The position numbers were made by a program, and so were the translations under genes. The notes beneath the pieces were generated by a model. It saw only the letters and a list, made by a program, of their open reading frames with translations, ran no database searches and was not told where the DNA came from. DNA of 64,000 nucleotides, from assembly GCA_021108215.1 (NCBI GenBank), contig JAIORK010000026.1, forward strand, positions 62,001 to 126,000, in the 5' to 3' direction. Of this stretch, positions 37,125-44,705 are shown piece after piece. The stretch's first letter is position 1. Each line of letters opens with the position of its first letter. Source of the DNA: a bacterium (GTDB taxonomy: Bacteria > Oederibacteriota > JAAXVQ01 > JAUVAV01).

Positions 37125-38269
37125 TAGCTTTCCTCCGACTGAATTTTCTCCAATAGTCTTGAAAGCTCGTAAAGATACTTAATAATGGTGAAATTTCCCT
37201 GATAGTTCTTCTTGCTGGAAGAAATTTTATCCGCAAGGTCCGTCAAACCTTGCTTCAAAATTTTGGCAGGTAATTTCTTTTTCATGGCAACCAACCTAAA
37301 CCAGACCAACGCGTTCATTGCCTTTTGAAACTCCTCATCACGCCCGGAGGCCGGCAGACTGTTTTTCATCTTCAACAAAATCTCAAAATTAACCAACCCG
37401 CCCGACAGAAGCGAGCCGTCATCACGCCGGTCCACACCCTTAAAAATCGCCGTGTGCTTAAATCGGGTCTGCTCAAAACTCTCGGTAAACATAACATCAA
37501 TCTCGTCCTTGGCCAAATGTCTGGAACAGGTTTTCACCATAATCCGAAACAGTTCCTCATAAATCGCCACCAGACACAAATCTAAAATCTCAGTGGTAAA
37601 CTGGTCTTTTTCTTCTTCATCCTGAGCGACTGGTTCCGCCTGCTGTTGCTGCCGCGCCGTGCTGTCATCATGCAGATCTTCCTCGCCGACGGATTCATAC
37701 ACTGAAATTTCATCGCGTTCACTTGCAGTTTCCAGCATTTCAGAAATCAATTTCACTGGGAACTCAGACTGCTCGGGTGTGACCTCCCGCGAGAAGTAAC
37801 CTTCCCGCGACTGACCCATAAAAAACGTGAGGTAATGCAGGGCATTGTTAATTTTGAGTTCCAAATATCCGGTAAATTTTTTTCTCTCAAACAGGCTTAA
37901 CAACTGGTTAAAATTAATCAGCTTGGTTTTGAGTCCGCCATGAGTGGGTTCAAAAATAAACGTACCCATAATCACCACCATGAGCAACTTGGAAATTTCA
38001 CAAAAACTGATGGTTCCTTGCTTCTCTGTTCGCAGCTTTTTGAGCGCCTCGCTCACAGTCATAATCTCACGATGCCCGTCCGAAAACCGTCCGGCCTTGA
38101 CACCTCTGCCGCCCAACAGAAAGATAATGTCCTGCGAGTCCTCATAGCGCACATCCAGATAGCTCGCCACCCGGCTCTGACTTTCAGCGAGAATTTTATC
38201 CAGCTTGGCGGTGCTTAACGGGATGTTCTCCACCACAGTCCGCACAGAGGGCAATTTGACATGACTCAT
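37124..38269 (-). CDS. Conserved-looking cytoplasmic protein of unknown function
   Basis: A 381-residue protein that I cannot assign. There is no signal peptide or clear membrane segment. The first half has RVASYLDVRYEDSQDIIFLLGGRGVKAGRF near the N-terminus and FERKKFTGYLELKINNALHYLTFFMGQSREGYFSRE near residues 130-165; the pattern of FTGYLEL...L-FF-G resembles the beta-layout of DUF4388/PilZ-adjacent signalling domains, but this is only suggestive. A polar, Gln/Glu-rich linker near residues 205-225 separates an all-helical C-terminal half. It sits between topA and xerC with 4- and 1-base overlaps, where Bacillus has trmFO. Confidence 0.6.
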   Translation of the reverse strand: MSHVKLPSVRTVVENIPLSTAKLDKILAESQSRVASYLDVRYEDSQDIIFLLGGRGVKAGRFSDGHREIMTVSEALKKLRTEKQGTISFCEISKLLMVVIMGTFIFEPTHGGLKTKLINFNQLLSLFERKKFTGYLELKINNALHYLTFFMGQSREGYFSREVTPEQSEFPVKLISEMLETASERDEISVYESVGEEDLHDDSTARQQQQAEPVAQDEEEKDQFTTEILDLCLVAIYEELFRIMVKTCSRHLAKDEIDVMFTESFEQTRFKHTAIFKGVDRRDDGSLLSGGLVNFEILLKMKNSLPASGRDEEFQKAMNALVWFRLVAMKKKLPAKILKQGLTDLADKISSSKKNYQGNFTIIKYLYELSRLLEKIQSEES

Positions 38270-40575
38270 TTCGTTTCTTCCTCAGCGCTTTCGGGATTAA
38301 CCGAACGTTTATAGTCACAGCCTGCTTCCGGGCAGACAATCGTAGCCCCGGCTTTTTTGGAATATTTCTGTACCAAATAGTCCTTGCCGCACTGGGGACA
38401 TTTTTCCGCTACCGGCCGGTCCCAGGAAACAAAATTGCATTTAGGGTATTTACTGCATCCAAAAAACATGCGGCCGCGCTTGCTTCTACGTTCAATCACT
38501 TGACCGTCACACCCGTCCAAAGGACACCCCACACCGACCTCTTTATTGATGGACTTGGTGTACTTGCACTCCGGATACTTACTGCATGCCATAAACTTGC
38601 CAAAACGACTGTACTTTATTTGGAGTACGCTCCCACATTTTTCACATTTTTCCTCAATCGTCTCTTCCGCCTTCACTACAATCTTACCTTCGTCATCCGT
38701 ACCCATGGCCTTGGTATTATGGCAAGTCGGGTAATTGGAACAGGCAATAAATTTACCATGCTTACCCCATTTAACCGTAAGCTTGGCCCCGCACTTCTCA
38801 CAAATCTGTTCCAGCTCGACCTCAACCTCGGATTTAATATCATGCATATCCACTTGTGCCTTGTCCATCTCCTGCTTAAAAGACTTGTAAAACTTTTTCA
38901 ACACCTCCACCCAGGCAACCTTGCCGGACTCAATGTCATCCAGTCCGCTCTCCATCTGAGCGGTAAATTCTATGTCCATAATATCCGGAAAATTTTCAAC
39001 CAACAGGTCGTTGATGATAATCCCGATCTCTGCCGGCATAAACCGTCCGTTTAAACGTTCAATATAAGTCCTGGTCAAAATCGTACTAATGATCGGCGCA
39101 TACGTACTGGGGCGTCCAATATTATTTTCTTCCAGCGCCTTCACCAGGGTGGCGTCATTGTAACGCGGCGGCGGCTGGGTGAATTTTTGCTCCGGCCTGA
39201 CCTCCAACTTGTTGAGTGGATGCCCCTCTTCCAGCGGCGGCAGCAACCGATCACCTTCGGGTTCAACTTCTTTACCGTTCGTTTCCTCAGTCTCTGTATA
39301 GATCATCATAAAACCTTTAAACTTCATGATAGATCCGCCGGCCCGCAGGGTGTAACGATCCGCCTGAATATCCACCGACGTCGCGTCAAACCTGGCCGGG
39401 TTCATCTGCGAAGCCAAAAACCGCTGCCAGATCAAACGGTAGAGCTTGAACTGGTCCGGCGAAAGAAATTTCTTAAGCGCATCAGGCGACTTGTCCGCAA
39501 AAATATAAGTCGGCCGGATGGCTTCGTGAGCATCCTGTACCTGTCGCTTGGACTTATACTTGGGCGGCTTGGCAGGCACATATTCCCCGCCATACTCACT
39601 GGTGATCAACTCGCGCACCTGGGTCTGGGCTTCCCCGCTCACGCGCACCGAATCAGTACGCATATAGGTAATCAGACCCACCGGACCCTCGTCTCCAATC
39701 TCTAAACCTTCATAAAGCTGCTGCGCCACCATCATGGTCTTTTTTCCGGTAAAATGCAGCTTATTGGCAGCTTCCTGTTGGAGCTTGCTGGTGATAAACG
39801 GCGGTGCCGGATTGCGTTTCTGCTCTTTTTTCTCAATCTTAACGATTTTATAATCAGCCGTTTCCAGCACATCTACAACCGTCTTGCTCTCATCTTCAGT
39901 ATGAACTTCAAACTTCTTGCCATCTTTATGCAGCACCAGGGCGGTAAACTTCTTTTTTTCCTCGGTCTCGAGGTCCACCTCAATCTTCCAGTACTCTTTG
40001 GGATTAAACGCCTCAATCTCCCGTTCGCGATTCACCACCAGCCGAACTGCCACCGACTGTACCCGGCCGGCACTCAAACCCTTGCGCACTTTTTTCCAGA
40101 GCAGCGGTGAGAGCGAGTAACCCACGATCCGGTCCAGAATCCGGCGCGCCTGTTGGGCGTCGACCATATTCTGGTCAATCTCCATCGGATTTTCAATTGA
40201 CTGCACAACCGCATGCTTGGTGATCTCATTGAACGTGATGCGGTAAACTTTTTTATTTTTGTTGTTAAGCTCATGATGCAAATGCCAGGAAATCGCTTCG
40301 CCTTCACGATCCGGATCAGGCGCCAGGTAAATATTGTCCACACCACCGGCCAGACGTTTAAGCTCTTTCAAAATTTTGGAACGTGACCGGATGGTAATAT
40401 AGTGCGGCTCAAAATTATTCTCGATATCCACACCCAGCTTGCTCTTGGGCAAGTCCCGCACATGCCCCATTGAGGCCACCACTTTGAACTTTTTTCCCAA
40501 AAATTTGTTGATTGTCTTGGCTTTTGCCGGTGATTCAACAATAACGAGGTTTTTTTGTGTTTTTTTAGTAGCCAA
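38266..40575 (-). CDS. topA: DNA topoisomerase I
   Basis: A 769-residue type IA topoisomerase. The Toprim domain starts VIVESPAKAKTI at residue 11 and has DPDREGE at 87-93; the nucleophile is Tyr304 in LITYMRTDSVRVS; QARRILDRIVGY near 142 is also typical. The C-terminal end carries four cysteine zinc-ribbon repeats (CEKCGAK, CEKCGSV, CPLDGCDG, CPQCGKD). It relaxes negative supercoils. The start is a TTG at 40575 with an AAGGA ribosome site 8 bases away. It heads the topA-unknown-xerC-hslV-hslU run, in which every junction except xerC/hslV overlaps. Confidence 0.95.
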   Translation of the reverse strand: MATKKTQKNLVIVESPAKAKTINKFLGKKFKVVASMGHVRDLPKSKLGVDIENNFEPHYITIRSRSKILKELKRLAGGVDNIYLAPDPDREGEAISWHLHHELNNKNKKVYRITFNEITKHAVVQSIENPMEIDQNMVDAQQARRILDRIVGYSLSPLLWKKVRKGLSAGRVQSVAVRLVVNREREIEAFNPKEYWKIEVDLETEEKKKFTALVLHKDGKKFEVHTEDESKTVVDVLETADYKIVKIEKKEQKRNPAPPFITSKLQQEAANKLHFTGKKTMMVAQQLYEGLEIGDEGPVGLITYMRTDSVRVSGEAQTQVRELITSEYGGEYVPAKPPKYKSKRQVQDAHEAIRPTYIFADKSPDALKKFLSPDQFKLYRLIWQRFLASQMNPARFDATSVDIQADRYTLRAGGSIMKFKGFMMIYTETEETNGKEVEPEGDRLLPPLEEGHPLNKLEVRPEQKFTQPPPRYNDATLVKALEENNIGRPSTYAPIISTILTRTYIERLNGRFMPAEIGIIINDLLVENFPDIMDIEFTAQMESGLDDIESGKVAWVEVLKKFYKSFKQEMDKAQVDMHDIKSEVEVELEQICEKCGAKLTVKWGKHGKFIACSNYPTCHNTKAMGTDDEGKIVVKAEETIEEKCEKCGSVLQIKYSRFGKFMACSKYPECKYTKSINKEVGVGCPLDGCDGQVIERRSKRGRMFFGCSKYPKCNFVSWDRPVAEKCPQCGKDYLVQKYSKKAGATIVCPEAGCDYKRSVNPESAEEETK

Positions 40576-40899
40576 ATCCTTATTCCTTTTCCCAGCTTCA
40601 TACCAGCATCATGATAGGTATTAAGCGGATTAAAAATAGCGATTCTCAACATCCCGCCGTATCCAGCGGAGAAAATCCGTACAAACAGCCCCCTTTTACA
40701 TCCCAGGACCGTTCAAGGTACTGAATTACAATTTAAGCATAGGGATTAACCAAAGTCAATAAAAAGCAAAACACTGGAAATAACAGGGTTTTCAGATTTT
40801 GATACAAACTGCCTTCTATATTATATAAAAAAGAACACAGCATCCAGCCATGTCCTTTTGCCTTTACCCTACTAGCCACTGATAAAATCAAGAGATTTG

Positions 40900-40930
40900 T
40901 CCACAGATTACTCAGATGGACACAGATTTT
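40900..40930. repeat. CCACAGATT-type dispersed repeat
   Basis: TCCACAGATTACTCAGAT followed by GGACACAGATT: three imperfect tandem units of CACAGATTAC. The same motif appears at 51501-51520 and inverted at 51581-51590. Confidence 0.5.
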
Positions 40931-41066
40931 GAAAAGATGAAATCAAAAAACACTTCCTCAATGAACAAAAAAACGTTACCACAAAGGACATCCAAATTCC
41001 TTAAACGTCAAATTTTCCAACAACACCTCGCATTACTAAACCCGGCCCTTTTCATTCCGAACAAAC

Positions 41067-41102
41067 AATTGTAAGAGCGTATAACAATACGCCCTTACAA
41101 TT
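41067..41102 (-). terminator. Hairpin, possible terminator of the 41123-43275 unit
   Basis: Arms of 16 bases starting AATTGTAAG pair with one mismatch around a 4-base loop, followed on the minus strand by a weak GTTTGTT tract, 20 bases after the stop of the secreted protein. It may instead be a dispersed palindrome. Confidence 0.45.
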
Positions 41103-41122
41103 ACGCCATTTTGTCTTTGCTT

Positions 41123-41986
41123 TTATTTTATTAATACCAGTTTTTTGAATTCCGCCTCTTTATCTCCGATCTTAACTTTATAGAAGTAAATACCCGGCGA
41201 TAAATCGCCGGAATCAAAAGCCACTTGATTTATTCCACTGGAACAGGTTGCCTGTAACGCCACAACACGTTCACCGACTATATTGTAAACCTTTATCGTG
41301 ACCGCTTTTGCTTCATCACCATCAATCTTAATCTGGAACCAACAAGGTTGTCCAACCAGACCGGGATTAGGATAAAAAACAACATCATCCCCGGACCAAG
41401 GTTGTCTGGTTGCCGTAGCCGTCTGAGTTCTTGTTATTGTCCGTGTTGCTGAAATAGTTGCGGTTGGAGATGTGGTTGCGGTGGGTGTAATGGTCGCAGT
41501 CACTGTTGTTGTCGATGTCGGCGTAAACGTCCCGCTTATCGTTGGTGTTAATGTAACTGTTGCCGTAGGTGTTTCGGTTACAAATGGTGTTTCTGTCGCA
41601 GTATAATTCGGGGTTGCGGTTGATGTTTCCGTCACTGTCCATGTTGGCGTTTCAGTGACAAACGGTGTTACTGTCGACGAGGGGGTGGATGTCTGCGAAA
41701 AAACAGGAGTTGCTGTTGGTGTCACAGTCGGCGTTGGGCTGGGTGGAATCGGATGTAAAAACCCTGCATGCAAACTGTAATTACTTGATATTACCGTACC
41801 TTGCCCGCTCTGGCCAATGGCTGCTAATTCATCATAATTGGTCGAAGTTGTGAATCCACCGCCACTATCAATAACATCATCAATACCAGTATAATTGGTG
41901 GATGAAAAATTACTGTGACTGCTTGCTGTTAAGGGCGCCATCATACTAAGGAGCATGATGATGACCATCATCATAGGCTTATGCAT
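41123..41986 (-). CDS. Secreted protein with long Thr/Pro linker and FlgD-like C-terminal domain
   Basis: A 287-residue protein with a signal peptide (MMMVIIMLLSMMAPLTASS), a short domain (SSTNYTGIDDVIDSGGG...AAIGQSGQG...AGFLHP), a linker of about 115 residues made of Thr/Pro/Ser/Val/Ala repeats, and a C-terminal beta-domain beginning VVFYPNPGLVGQP and ending GIYFYKVKIGDKEAEFKKLVLIK. The C-terminal domain is of the FlgD-Ig/por-type sorting class. The layout equals that of 1153-1737, with a much longer linker. An AAGGAG ribosome site precedes the ATG. It lies 17 bases after 42004-43275 and is cotranscribed. Surface exposure is inferred. Confidence 0.8.
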   Translation of the reverse strand: MHKPMMMVIIMLLSMMAPLTASSHSNFSSTNYTGIDDVIDSGGGFTTSTNYDELAAIGQSGQGTVISSNYSLHAGFLHPIPPSPTPTVTPTATPVFSQTSTPSSTVTPFVTETPTWTVTETSTATPNYTATETPFVTETPTATVTLTPTISGTFTPTSTTTVTATITPTATTSPTATISATRTITRTQTATATRQPWSGDDVVFYPNPGLVGQPCWFQIKIDGDEAKAVTIKVYNIVGERVVALQATCSSGINQVAFDSGDLSPGIYFYKVKIGDKEAEFKKLVLIK

Positions 41987-42003
41987 AAGCTTTGCTCCTT
42001 TAT

Positions 42004-43275
42004 TTAGAATGACGTTACTCGTGTGCCGTCACTATGCTGATTATCAATACCATGTTCTCCAGTACCCGGTGCTGTCCAGAGTGGAGGATTGCCGCTATTA
42101 GCGTCAATAATATCTTTATTAATTGTACCATCCATAAAAACATTATAACTAACCTGAGCTATACCTGATCCTGACAAACCAATACCATACGAAGGTCCTG
42201 GTCCTGCCACACCGGTGGTAACATAACGAATGGTGTTTTCAAGAATAAAACAATTGAGCATTGCTGCTCCATTATCACTAATGCCATAGGAACCCATCGT
42301 GCCGGAGGAGCCCATCAATGCATGGTTTAAATTAATAACATTGTCTTCAATTCTGGATTCAGACATGCCGTCCGTCATTATCCCCTGAGCTGACATGGGA
42401 CCATGACCTATCATATGATTTTCCATAACTTCACAAAAAGATGCATTGCTCATATCAATTATCGGCACAGGACATGAAGCCACAACTTTAACTTCCCTGA
42501 CATAGCATTCCATAGCACTATTCATATTAATAACTGTGGAAGAATCAAAAGTACAATTTATAAATAATGCTTCCAAAGCCCTGCCAACTCCTGCCATACC
42601 AATACCACCGGTTCTTAATTCTGTTGCATCCCAGCCCTGACCGCGCAAAGTAACATAGTCAGGTATCACAATAGTACCACCGCCGCCGGTTGTACCTGGT
42701 TCTATAAAATCACCGGCTTTTACTTCTATTACCCATGGTGTATCAGCTGATGGCGTGGGTGACAAAGCACCCTGCGCTGTATAACCGCCCACACCAAGCA
42801 GCATATCAATGGCACGACTGGCAGTCGTGGTATCGCCGCCGTGATGCGCAACAGTCAACACCTGACGATGAACAACATTAAGCGTAGACATGGCATAAGC
42901 GCCGCATACCAGGCTATGACGAGGTGACATGGTCTCCCAGGCACCAGCACCGGTGTGATCCACCCGGATTTCCAGAAATAAATTTTTACGCATGGCAAGC
43001 TTAATTGGCATTGGCACTGTACCCTGACCTAATATAATATTAAAAATACCATTAATAACCGGAACACTATTATGCGTTTCCGACCACAAAATATTTCCGC
43101 CGGTTAAGGCGTCATATATCACAAATCTTAAATTTTTGGTTCCATTTAACGGACTACCTCCGCTATCTGTCAGCTGACCTTGATAACTCATGGTTTGGTT
43201 AATATCGGAAAAACCAGGTACAGATATCGCAACTGCCGCAAATAATAACAAACTGATTAAAACTAGTCGTTTCAT
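42004..43275 (-). CDS. Secreted YQGxLTD-domain protein with predicted beta-helix
   Basis: A 423-residue protein with a signal peptide ending FSD near residue 24, the N-terminal domain shared with the gene at 1-604 (MSYQGQLTD, GIFNIILGQG, HSLVCGAYAM), and from about residue 200 a series of short repeats (VIPDYVTLRGQGW, GRALEALFINCTF, NASFCEVMENHMI, ESRIEDNVINLNH, LNCFILENTIRY) of the right-handed parallel beta-helix kind. No C-terminal sorting domain is seen. A surface or extracellular role is inferred. It has a good ribosome site (AGGAGGGG) and a promoter at 43310-43338. Confidence 0.8.
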   Translation of the reverse strand: MKRLVLISLLLFAAVAISVPGFSDINQTMSYQGQLTDSGGSPLNGTKNLRFVIYDALTGGNILWSETHNSVPVINGIFNIILGQGTVPMPIKLAMRKNLFLEIRVDHTGAGAWETMSPRHSLVCGAYAMSTLNVVHRQVLTVAHHGGDTTTASRAIDMLLGVGGYTAQGALSPTPSADTPWVIEVKAGDFIEPGTTGGGGTIVIPDYVTLRGQGWDATELRTGGIGMAGVGRALEALFINCTFDSSTVINMNSAMECYVREVKVVASCPVPIIDMSNASFCEVMENHMIGHGPMSAQGIMTDGMSESRIEDNVINLNHALMGSSGTMGSYGISDNGAAMLNCFILENTIRYVTTGVAGPGPSYGIGLSGSGIAQVSYNVFMDGTINKDIIDANSGNPPLWTAPGTGEHGIDNQHSDGTRVTSF

Positions 43276-43309
43276 TTCCCCTCCTTTTATTTATCCAGCA
43301 TTATTTCAG

Positions 43310-43338
43310 AGTATGTTTAAGACGACTCCTTTTATCAA
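43310..43338 (-). promoter_or_regulatory. Promoter for the 43275-41123 secreted-protein unit
   Basis: Minus-strand TTGATA (43333-43338), 17-base spacer, CATACT (43310-43315), about 35 bases upstream of the ATG at 43275. Confidence 0.5.
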
Positions 43339-43400
43339 ACAGCTTGGTCATCAGAAATCAATCCCTTCACCAACACATCATCGTATTGCATTATCACATG

Positions 43401-43428
43401 GAGCCCCACGGGCAAGCCCGGGGGGCTC
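43401..43428. repeat. GC-rich hairpin
   Basis: GAGCCCC-A-CGGG-CAAG-CCCG-G-GGGGCTC forms an 11-bp stem with one internal mismatch. No T-run follows on either strand, so it may be a dispersed palindrome or a processing site rather than a terminator. Confidence 0.5.
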
Positions 43429-43487
43429 TGTGGAGCGGGATTAAAAACAACAACCAAACCATGATCCGACCTATGCTTTAAAAACAA

Positions 43488-44513
43488 TTATTCGATCTCA
43501 CCAATGGTTTTCCGGAATTTTGTCACTAATTTAACCGACGTTTCATCAATAAGCCCGCGCAATGCTTTATACGCGTAACCTTTGGAATCTTTCAAATCAA
43601 CTTCATTTGTCGTTTTCAGGTCTTTTAATTTTAAATTTCTCCGATTGGCTTTTTTAGGGTCCTTGGGGACCACCACCATAATCGGAATACTTCCTTTGGT
43701 GGGTGATAAATCATCAAATCCCGGCCAGCCTAAATCCGCCACAATTTCCCCGTTTTTATCAATTAGCATCAATGTTGGATTCAAGCGAATCGTACCATTG
43801 GTTCGTCGGGTTTTAATATTAACCACATTGACACCCTTCACATGTTTGAAAGCGGCAGCTTTATTCCAAACCACGAACATGCCGTCCAAACCGGTTTGTT
43901 GACAGGCATACGCAACGGAATCCAACATCACCTGCTTCATTTTATTTTTATTATTCTTTGCAGCATTTCCATAAGAGACTTTTTTGACTGTCACCCCTTC
44001 GGCATCATCTCTAAATAAATGGTACGTAACATTGGCACATCCTCGGGCAGCTAATTGATTCCCGGTTTTTTTAACATAATCATCCTTAAACGTATTAATC
44101 AATACTTCTTCGGTGCTCCCGCCTTTTTTACCCATCAAACGCAACATCATGGCAGATGCGGCTGCTTGACCGGCATTTTTCTCCAACATCTTCTTCATGA
44201 CCGGAGAATTTTTAAAATCAGTAATACTGCGTAAACTGGCATGGCTTTGATACTGCTGTCTGGGTATATATTGAAAACTGGTAATGCTACTTAAAGCTTG
44301 ATCATATTGCTTCAATGCGTAATCAGCAGCTTTTTGCGTAATTGCCTGATTATTGGCTGAGGGTTGTCCCATTTTATCCATGGTGACTGCACAAAGACCT
44401 ACTTTTTTCAAATTGGATAATGCAGCTTGATTGACTCGCGTAGTTGCACAACCTGATACGACCAACATGCTTACTGTAATTAAAACACCAATAATCCATT
44501 TTGCTTGTAACAT
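43488..44513 (-). CDS. Lipoprotein of unknown function
   Basis: The ATG at 44513 follows a GGGGGATGGGAA ribosome site and opens directly with a lipoprotein signal (MLQAKWIIGVLITVSML, lipobox VVSGC), so it is preferred over an earlier in-frame start. The 341-residue product begins its mature part ATTRVNQAALSNLKKVGLCAV and shares with 55513-56412 the pattern of a lipid anchor, NLKKVG/SIKKIG, a helical middle with SITSFQYIPRQQ/AISHWNILPIDQ, then ..LDGMFVVWN/LDAVIVLRT. They appear to be distant paralogues. A late segment MLIDKNGEIVADLGWPGF is beta-hairpin-like. Function is unknown; outer-membrane attachment is inferred. Confidence 0.75.
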   Translation of the reverse strand: MLQAKWIIGVLITVSMLVVSGCATTRVNQAALSNLKKVGLCAVTMDKMGQPSANNQAITQKAADYALKQYDQALSSITSFQYIPRQQYQSHASLRSITDFKNSPVMKKMLEKNAGQAAASAMMLRLMGKKGGSTEEVLINTFKDDYVKKTGNQLAARGCANVTYHLFRDDAEGVTVKKVSYGNAAKNNKNKMKQVMLDSVAYACQQTGLDGMFVVWNKAAAFKHVKGVNVVNIKTRRTNGTIRLNPTLMLIDKNGEIVADLGWPGFDDLSPTKGSIPIMVVVPKDPKKANRRNLKLKDLKTTNEVDLKDSKGYAYKALRGLIDETSVKLVTKFRKTIGEIE

Positions 44514-44610
44514 TTCCCATCCCCCTTTTAATTTGTCCAACCGCCATCTATTCGACAGATACAAAATTAAAATCTTTCACCAATTTTATCATACGCCATC
44601 CGACTCAGGG

Positions 44611-44650
44611 AAAAAAGCTGCACCGGATTTACAAGAGCCAGCTTTTTTTT
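44611..44650 (-). terminator. Intrinsic terminator after the patatin gene
   Basis: AAAAAAGCTG (44611-44620) pairs with CAGCTTTTTT (44639-44648) around an 18-base loop, giving a T-run on both strands. It lies about 55 bases downstream of the patatin gene stop. Confidence 0.6.
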
Positions 44651-44705
44651 GTAATCGTAAATGACGGGTTGGTTATTCACATCACCTTGACTTTAATAAA
44701 GCGCT

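Larger units (their letters stand above)
40576..41122. other. Intergenic region with repeats, no gene
   Basis: 547 bases without a credible gene or RNA. They include a CCACAGATTACTCAGATGGA-type short repeat at 40900-40930 and a hairpin at 41067-41102. No clear promoter was found for topA. Confidence 0.6.

Noticed and set aside
41385-41720. CRISPR-like regular repeats
   Set aside because: They are codon repeats of the Thr/Pro linker in the secreted protein at 41123-41986, without spacers.
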